Shown here: piece after piece, positions 34,701-42,900 of the stretch
Layout: each line of letters begins with the position of its first letter
How positions within the stretch are numbered: the first letter of the stretch is position 1
Assembly (NCBI RefSeq): GCF_013283665.1
Contig: NZ_JABEKU010000004.1
Coordinates: 62,001 to 126,000, forward strand
Direction: 5' to 3'
DNA: 64,000 bases
Origin: Ensifer sesbaniae
Lineage (GTDB): Bacteria; Pseudomonadota; Alphaproteobacteria; Rhizobiales; Rhizobiaceae
Notes under the pieces: generated by a model
The model's database searches: none
What the model saw: the letters and a program-made list of their open reading frames with translations, nothing else
What the model was told of the DNA's origin: nothing
Position numbers and translations under genes: made by a program

Positions 34701-35643
34701 AAAAACTTGCGCTGTGATAGATCATGGCTGCGGGCGATCTGACGCCTCCTGTTGAAGCAGATTTCTATCTAACGTCACGTTCTCGCCGAAGTGTGGTGAG
34801 GGCGTGCGCTTCTACTGCAGACACCGGATCAAATGTCGTGATCTTTGAAAGCTTGAGAAATGGCCGGCTTCATCGGAATATGAGGGCGAGCGGCAGCCTC
34901 GGTGAATTGGTAGGAATTTCCCGAAGTCGCCGCATGCCGAACGCATCACTGCTGAATCCACGTATGACATCGACAAGCGCGTTGTCGGCTAGGTGCTATA
35001 TTCTCCCGACACCGACCACCACGTTGCATAGAGCGGCGCCTGAGATTGAAAGTGCCACCATAGACTTTGCAGCCGTTCCTCCTTGTCGCGTCCGTGCTCC
35101 GCTTCGGTCTTCTTGGTCGCCATCGGCGGACCAGCAGCTCACAGGCGTGCTCAGCATGCTCGGCCCCAGCATTGTCTCGCCGCGCAGTCCCTGACAGGCT
35201 GGCTGAAGCGCGACGGCGAACATTGCTGTCGTTGGACGCGCTGTGCGTTAGGGAGAGTTTCCGCTGCTTACGCCGCCGGCGGCGTGTCCTCACCCAATAT
35301 GGTCTTCCTCCTGCTTCGTTAACCTGTGCCGGATCAGACGGGGAGCTGCGGGATCTGAGACCCCCGCAACCTGGTGGCCGCGCTTGTTGCGGATACGCAG
35401 GAAGAAGCCCTGCGCGGGAAGTGGCCTTCGGACCAGCTCAGTCGATGTACCGCTCGCTACTGGACTGGTTTTCTTGCGCTGGTGCTGTGAACGAAACACC
35501 TGGTAGCCTGGTAGATCTTGGCTCACTCGACTGCTCTTAGCTCGGCGCGACTGGCGCGCCAGCGGCTGCTTCGTTCAATCCTGTCGCGAAGACCAGGGTT
35601 TGGCAAATTCGACTGGCTTGGCATGCTGTTTCCAGCATGCGTA
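34701..35643. other. Stretch without recognisable gene
   Basis: Open frames of up to 157 codons run on both strands, but none has a recognisable family motif or a convincing start. The bases around 35537-35643 are downstream of the shikimate kinase-C48 gene stop. The region may be decayed effector or IS sequence; I cannot tell. Confidence 0.35.
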
Positions 35644-36969
35644 TCAATACCTCGTCAGTCGGCTTTGCAGCGCCTGCCGATCGGCGATGAGGGTGTCGAG
35701 GTGCAGTGGCTCGTGGGCTGGCCGCTCCCCGTGCACCAATCTCTTGACTAACGCCCGCGTGCCGTCCACCACAAAGACGCCGCAATCGTAGTCGTTCGGC
35801 TGTGCGGCCATGCGGGCTGGCGCCAAGGTGGCGTCCAGCCGTTCTGCCAGCTGTGTTGCGGCCTCATCGTTGTATCTTCTTTGCTGGAGGGAGTCGTAAT
35901 GATAGGCGACCTGCCGCTCCGGATTGCGGCGATCGACGAGCAGCAGCGACCAATGGGTGCCGCGGCCATCAAGAGTGCCATTGTTCACCGGAAGGAACAG
36001 GAAGTCGGCCGGGGCGGCGTTTCGATTATAGATCGACTGCAGCATGCCTCGCGCGTGTTGCAGCTCCATGTGGCGCAGCAGATGAGATACCGACGGATCC
36101 ACCAGCCTTACGCTGGCGGCAAGCGTTGGATCGATCCCCTGCAGCTGCTGCTCGAGGAAATCGTAATCCCTCTGAATATGGGCATCGCTTAGCCACTCGG
36201 TGGTCCCGAGCACCGACGCCTCCGGGCGTTTCGAAGCTGGCGCATCGGACCTCCCGATCCGAGCATCGAAGGTGGGGGGCGTCGGCGTCGGCGCAGAATG
36301 AATATCGTCGCGCAATGCGGTACCTGGGGGGGTGCGGTCTGCGTTGGCCGCGCACAGGTACGCGTGGAGTGCCTTCAAGCATGGGTCTGCGTTCTTTCGA
36401 TCGTTTCTGTGGGGTGGGACAAACCTGAGGTTGGCTTGTTGATAGAGCGGCCGGCGCTCGCTCATCAGCCGGGCGAGCTTCTGGTCCGGATCGGGGCCTT
36501 GCAGCAGGGGGCGTTTGGGGTCATTTCTTGTTCGCTTTCGGATTGCGTCCAGGTCGGTATCTAACCAGATCGAGAGCCCTTTGCTGCCGATGAGGTGTCG
36601 GGTCTGCTCATTCAAGACCGCGCCGCCGCCGGTCGCGATCACCCCTATCCCGGCCTCGAGCAACTTCGCGATCTCACCTGCCTCCAACCTCCTGAAATAA
36701 TCCTCGCCGTGCTCCTTAAAAATCTCCGATATCGATTTGCCGATTTTCTGCTCGATTCTTCTGTCGGTATTAATGAAGGGCAGCCCCAACCGACCCGCGA
36801 GAACTGGGCCAATACTGGATTTGCCAGCGCCCGAGATTCCGACGAGCACGATCGGCCGCCCGCCGAGGGCAGCGACAATGTCCGTAGCCTCCGGTGGCCT
36901 GGCGATCTCCGACTTTCGTGCTTGTCCCGCAGCTCGCAATCCAGCTACTGCGACGCTACCCCTTACCAT
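35644..36969 (-). CDS. Shikimate kinase-like domain fused to a C48 (ULP1/SUMO-type) cysteine protease; predicted effector
   Basis: 441 residues with two domains. Residues 38-185 are a shikimate kinase fold with intact key residues: Walker A GISGAGKS (44-51), D69 in NTDRRIE, R93/R94 in YFRRLE, GGG (114-116) and a lid region RPLLQGPD. Residues 260-440 are a C48 protease with His339 (GTHWSLLLVD), Asp359 (YHYDSLQ), Gln390 and Cys396 (NDYDCGVFVVD), the complete ULP1-type triad plus oxyanion glutamine. C48 proteases such as XopD and NopD cut SUMO from plant proteins. The kinase part resembles the one reported at the C terminus of M. loti Mlr6361. The ATG overlaps the SKWP gene stop by 14 bp with a weak GGAG site, so translation depends on the upstream gene or on frameshifting. 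Secretion is inferred. Confidence 0.75.
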   Translation of the reverse strand: MVRGSVAVAGLRAAGQARKSEIARPPEATDIVAALGGRPIVLVGISGAGKSSIGPVLAGRLGLPFINTDRRIEQKIGKSISEIFKEHGEDYFRRLEAGEIAKLLEAGIGVIATGGGAVLNEQTRHLIGSKGLSIWLDTDLDAIRKRTRNDPKRPLLQGPDPDQKLARLMSERRPLYQQANLRFVPPHRNDRKNADPCLKALHAYLCAANADRTPPGTALRDDIHSAPTPTPPTFDARIGRSDAPASKRPEASVLGTTEWLSDAHIQRDYDFLEQQLQGIDPTLAASVRLVDPSVSHLLRHMELQHARGMLQSIYNRNAAPADFLFLPVNNGTLDGRGTHWSLLLVDRRNPERQVAYHYDSLQQRRYNDEAATQLAERLDATLAPARMAAQPNDYDCGVFVVDGTRALVKRLVHGERPAHEPLHLDTLIADRQALQSRLTRY

Positions 36970-39900
36970 CGCTCCAGTGTGTTATGCTCAGCACGTCATC
37001 GGGTCTGCCAACGGCCTTGTAGTTTTCTATTACCTTCTGCTCGAGTTCCTCTGTCTTCTCAGGAGCATCGCGGCGCTTCAGCTGCTGCAGCTCTTTATAA
37101 GTATCGTGGTTGTCAACTTTGGCGCTGTAGCTGGCCGGGGTGTGGAATTCCATCTGGAAGCGGTAGCCTGCCGCTGTGGCAAGTACCGTGTGGATGCCGA
37201 GATAAGCGGGACGCTCGAACTTGAACCAGTTGGTCACCTCGATTTCGGTGTAATCCTGCTCCTCGAACGCCAGAATGGCTGCCTTGAAGGCACGTGTAAA
37301 ATCCTTGTCAGGAATTTCGAAGACGTGGCGTACCGCACTGCTGATCAGCTGTTGGGTGCTGTCGGATGAAACGCTCGTTCCGGCGAGCTGCTCTCGTATG
37401 GAGCGTTCGGATCTCAGCCGGCGCTCCAAATGAGGCATTTTCACCTGGATGCCCATTTTTCTGAGGCTTGCAGCGACGTTGAGTGCCGCTGCGGTGATTT
37501 TGCCCTCTTCTTTCATTGCGCGGGCAACCTCACTTTTAGCGCGCTCTGAGGCCTCCTCGCGGGTCAGCGTAATCGTCTCATCGGAATTCGCTGCTGCGGG
37601 CGGTAAGCCCGAGGGCTCGCGCAAGATGCGCTCGTCCACGGCGAGACTGATCGAGGTTTGCATGACTGAAGCCGTTAGGGTGGGATTGTCTTCCAAGTCC
37701 TTCAAGGCTGCCCTGAAGTCAAAACTTCCATGGTTGAGAGACGCTGCCAGGCCCTTGACGTATGGCACGGACCTCAAGCCAGGCGTTGTATGCAGCAGCC
37801 GCTGAAGGTCCCGGCTCTTCTTCGAAAACAGCTGAGCGCCAGTATTGGATTTGTAGGCGTCGGTGCCGACCTTGATGCCGAGGCTCAGGAGGTTGTTTGC
37901 GCTTTGCACCAGGTCATCCGGATTGTAACCGTCCGGGCGAGGATCGATCCGCGCCGGATAGTTGTCGATCAAAGCCCGGATGCGGTCTGTTGGTTGAGAA
38001 GTTGCCGGATAGGCATCCGCCAAATCCGGGAGAAGATCTGAGACAGCTGCGCTGAGCGTCGTGCTTTCGGTGCCCTCCGCGTGTTCGACTGTCTCGGGCA
38101 TTGGCTCCACCTCATGCCCCTCTGCCCATGCTTCAAGGTCGGCAACGAGCAACTCGGCCATTTCGCGAGCAACCGGATGTTGAGCGATCCCGATCTCGCG
38201 CCTCGCTCTCGCAAACAGGTTCTCGATATCCTGGCCGCTCACCTCTTCCCGGCCTAGCAACTGACCAATGTCGCGTCGGAGTTCATGGTGGACGCCCTCG
38301 TAGGTGCCAAAGATGGCTCGCTCCGCAAACCAGCGCCGTGCTTCATGAGACTGAGCCAGAAAGTTTCGCTGTAGACCGCTGTAAGCTTCCAGGACATCCT
38401 GGGTGGCAGCGAGAATCTGGCTGGCGCGACCAAACTGGTAGGTGTCGCCGTCAAGTGCTGGGGTATGCGATTTTGGCGGCTTAAGCGATGGAAGTCCGAG
38501 AGCTTGCTCCTTTTCATCGAATTCACGCACATGCTCATAAAGCTGCGGCCGGTCGCCGATGATGATGACGGTGTCGCCGTCGAAGTCGCCGTCAAGTTTT
38601 TTCTGTTCACCGGTCGGCACGGCGATCAACGAGCCCGGGGCAAACACCTCGGTGGCCTGCAGGACGCCGAGGCAGTCGAGTGCCGTATCCTCCTTGACGC
38701 GGTCCTTGCCCGTCGTCCACTGCGAATGGCACTTGACGTCCTCCGCAGACATCACCAGCGCACGATCGGCGTAGTTGGCCGGCCACATCTCGTCCGGCAC
38801 GACGATCAGAATGCCTTTAGCAAAGAAAGTCGGATCGTCGGCCGCGAGTTCCTCGCCCGATTTCTGGGCGACATTAAAGCTGTATTGCATGGCCACACAC
38901 GTGTCGAGGAACACTGCTGTCGGGTCCCCACCAGCGGCTGACCTGACCAGGTCGGTGGCGATTGGCCGCAGGTTCGGCTTATCGTACGGCGAGCGCCCGA
39001 TCAGCACGCCGTTCGTCCCCGTCAAGGTCTCGCTTTTGAGCGTCGGCACATGGAGACATTCATCACCGGACGGTACCGCAACCGCGCCGGGACCGTCGAT
39101 ATGTCCGCTAGTCAGGGTTCGAAACAACTCCTCGGCCGCCAGTCGTTGCCCCTGTCGGCTATCGAGCCAAATCTTAGCTTTCTCTCGCACCTCATTTGCC
39201 ACCATCTCGCTTCGCGGATAATGTTGCAGCGCCGTGGCAGGCAGGGACGATCTCCTTCCTTCACCAAACGCAGGCACCCGATCAGCACCTTCCTGCCCGC
39301 CGGCCAGGCGAACAGCCTTCATACGAGTGGCCAGCGAAGCCTTGATGAAGCCGCAGCCGTCATGCGGTCGCAACGCAATCGGGCCTTCCCGCCCAGTTAG
39401 CTTGAAGGGATGTTCACTGGCAGGGCGGTCCGGCAGCAACGACAGTTTGAATGCGCCTTCCAGCGCATAATCGTGAGGACCTAAGTCCTTGAGAGCCGGC
39501 GGCGCGGCAAGACCCCGGCGCTGAGTGTAATAATATGCCTCTTTGAAAGGTGCCCAGGCGCGCGACAGCTTCTCAAAGGAAGTGCCTGGTGCGGTTTCGG
39601 CATAGGGAATCGCCAGCAGCTTCCCGCCGGAAGGCTCTGGTTCCCCCCGACCTGGAACTTTGGCTGCGATCTGGGAAAGGGTTTTTCGCGGCGGCTTTAA
39701 CTTGCTTCCGCCGAACAGATCCATGCGGTATGGCACGCCCTCGACGGTCAACGTGCGTGCCAGCATAAACGGGCTCGGCTTTCCTGGCAGTTGCACCGCA
39801 ACCATCTTCACTGCCCCCGAGGTCAGGCGATGAAAGATCGAATAGCGCGTCTCGGGGTCCGTGGCCAGTTGCCGGCCCTGCATGTCGACTACCGGCAATC

Positions 39901-42900
39901 GCATCAATCCCGCCTCACCCTGCGGCGCTCTGGGTTCATGGTCCATGGCTCGCAGAACCTGATGGACGTCGAAGACGGACGCTGAATGTTGGGCTTGGAC
40001 CGTCGCGGCATTCTGCGCCACGAACGTGTCGAGCGCATCGATCGGACGTTCAGCCTCGATTTGCGCGATCAAGTTCCAACTCATGCTGGAAAGGTCGCTT
40101 TCGATGAGCTCGCGCGTGCTGTCCAGGATTTCCTTGGTCTTGGACTGCAGCTCGTCGCGCCTCACACGCAAATCAGACTTGCTGCCCTCAACATACGGCC
40201 GCCGCAGCAATGTTGCCAGGTTCGCACGGGCCTTGAGCACTTGATAAATCGACAGCGCGGGACGGCGTGTCGAGTTCGGCCCGCGGTTCCGCTCGGCATC
40301 GCTTGCCCTGAGATGGGCCTCGATCTTGTGCTCCACGATAGGTTGGATATCATTCAGCAAGTTCAAAGCCTGCCTTCGGTGCCAACGCAGCTGCTTGCGC
40401 GGGCTGCGCGCCAGCGGCAGCAGAGCGGCGCAAATGTTTCCCATAATTTCGAGGTTGTTCTCAACGGCAAAGCCAGGGGCCTGATGCAATTGCCTCAGTC
40501 GATTTATTCCAGGGGCTGCGAGCAAGCTAAGATCGTCATGCAACTGGGCCTTGGCCAACGCCTTCAAGATGCTCGTGACGGCCACCGCGTCGGCCTCGCC
40601 GATGCGATCGCTCGCATAATGAAGATAATGAGCCAGTTTGTGTAGTCGATCTTTCAGCAGCGCGGCCTCTGCGATCTCTCCGGCGTCCTCTCTCCTCATA
40701 ACCCCACGCGCCAAACTATTGGCGATACTGGAGAGCCCGTGCGTCGTAAAATGACGGTATGTTCGACCGGCCGGGCCAAGTCTGCGGGCGATCTCCAAAA
40801 CCGCCTGACTGCATGCCTCCTCTTCCGCACACCTGTCGAAGCCGTTGAGCAGATTTGCCAGCTGCTGCGAGCTAAGACCAGAGAGCCGATCGGCGTCGCG
40901 AATCACCTCGCCGGCGATCACCGCGGTGGCCTGGCGTGATTTCTTCTCTTGCGGCCACTTGCTGAAGCCGTTCACCAGGTTCGAAAGGTGCTGCGATGTA
41001 AAATCAGGGAGCTGGTTAGCGCTGCGAATTACCTCGCCGGCGATCACCGCGGTGGCCTGGCGTGATTTCTCCTCTTGCGGCCACTTGCTGAAGCCGTTCA
41101 CCAAGTTCGCAAGTGCCTGCGGATCGAATCCAGGCAGCAGGTCGCTGGGGCTGGCGCGACTGACCACCTCCGCAGCGATGGCAACGACGGCGTCGCCGCA
41201 GCCCGCCTCGTCAGGACACTTGCTGAAGCCGTTCACCAGGTTCGCCAGTGCCTGCGGACCAAACACAGGCAGCTGGTCGGCCCGGCCACCGACCTGACGC
41301 GCGACCGCAACGATGGCGCCGCGGCAGTCCTCGGGCCACTTGCTGAAGCCGTTTACCAGGTTCGCCAGATCTAGCTCATTGAATCCCGACAGCTCGCCGG
41401 CGGCGCGAGCCACCGCCCGCGCGATCGCGACGATAGCTCCGCGGCAGTCCTCGGGCCACTTGCTGAAGCCGTTCACCAGGTTCGCCAGATCCTGCCCAGT
41501 GAATCCCTGGAGGCGCCCGGGGCGGCTAACCACGGCACCTGCGACCGCAACTGTGGCTTGATAGGAGTTTTCCGATTGCGGCCACCTGCTGAAGCCGTTC
41601 ACCAGGCTCGCCAGGTGGTGCGCATCAAACATAGGTAGCTGGTCGGCGCAGCGAAGCACCTCGCCAGCGACGATGTTGGTGGCGTGACCCAAATTCTCCT
41701 CCTGCGGCCATTTACTGAAGCCGTTCACTAGGTTCGCCAAATGCTGCCCATCAAAATCAGAAAGCCAGACCTCGCGGCGGCTTGCGCGGCGACAGACCTC
41801 ACCGGCAATTGCGACGGAAGCGCGGGAGCACTCCGCCGCCTGCAATTTGCTGAAGCCGTTCACCAGGTTCGCCAAATGCTGCGGATCGAAATCAGAGAGC
41901 CCGACCTCGGGGCGGCTTGCGCGGTGACAGACCTCACTGGCAATTGCGACGGAAGCGCGGGAGCACTCCGCCGCCTGCAACTTGCTGAAGCCGTTCACCA
42001 GGTTCGCCAGATCCTGCCCAATGAAACCCGACAGCTCGGCGGCCGCGCGAGCCACCGCCCGCGCGATCGCGACGATAGCTCCGCGGCAGTCCTCGGGCCA
42101 CTTGCTGAAGCCGTTCACCAGGTTCGCCAGATCCTGCGGATGAAACCCGGATAGATCGGCGTCTTTATCGGCGCGGCGACAGACCGCATCGGCTATGACG
42201 ACGGTTGCTTGGCGTGAGTGTACCAGTTCCGGCGCTTTGCTGAAGCCGTTCACCAGGTTTGCCAGAGCCTGCGAATTGAACCCGGATAGATTGGCGTCTT
42301 TATTGGCGCGGTGACAGACCTCATCGGCGATTGCATTGATAGTGCCGCAACACTCCGCCTCTTTCGGCCACTTGCTCAAACCGTTCACAACGATAGCCAA
42401 GTTCTGCGGACCAAAATCAGACAGCCCGGCGGGGCGGCGGCGAATCTGGGCGGCAACTGCTATCGCGGCTTTACGAGCGTTCTCGTGTTCCGGCCATTTG
42501 CTAAAGCCGTTGACCAGCAGTCCCAGACTTTGACCGTTGAGCTCCGAAAGCGCTCCGCGTTGCTCATGAAAAACCTTGGCGATACTAATTATTCCATTGC
42601 GACATTCCGCTACTCGGGGATAGCGACTGAAAGACAATACGAACAGCGAAAGCGTTTTACTTTCAACGTCGTTCAGCGCGCTGCCGAGCCTCGACACCTG
42701 AGCTGCCATGGCGCTGCAAGCTTCCATGCCTGCCTGACCGCCAGTTTCCCGGCTGATCGCGTTGCAGGAGGTGGCGTACCCCCAGGTATTGCGGACTCGG
42801 ACATCTTGCTCCCATCTTGGAATAAATTGACGAGTGAACTCGGAAGCGGCCCTTTGGAGGAATGTTGCATGATGTGCCTGGCCTTGCAGACTCTTGTCGT

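Noticed and set aside
34724-35540. ORFs at 34724-35194 and 35067-35540 considered as effectors
   Set aside because: No recognisable motif, poor starts, heavy Ser/Arg bias and overlapping frames; reported only as an unassigned stretch.
40700-42650. Regular repeats considered as a CRISPR array
   Set aside because: Units are 114-138 bp, coding in frame throughout, with no short repeat-spacer pattern and no cas genes.
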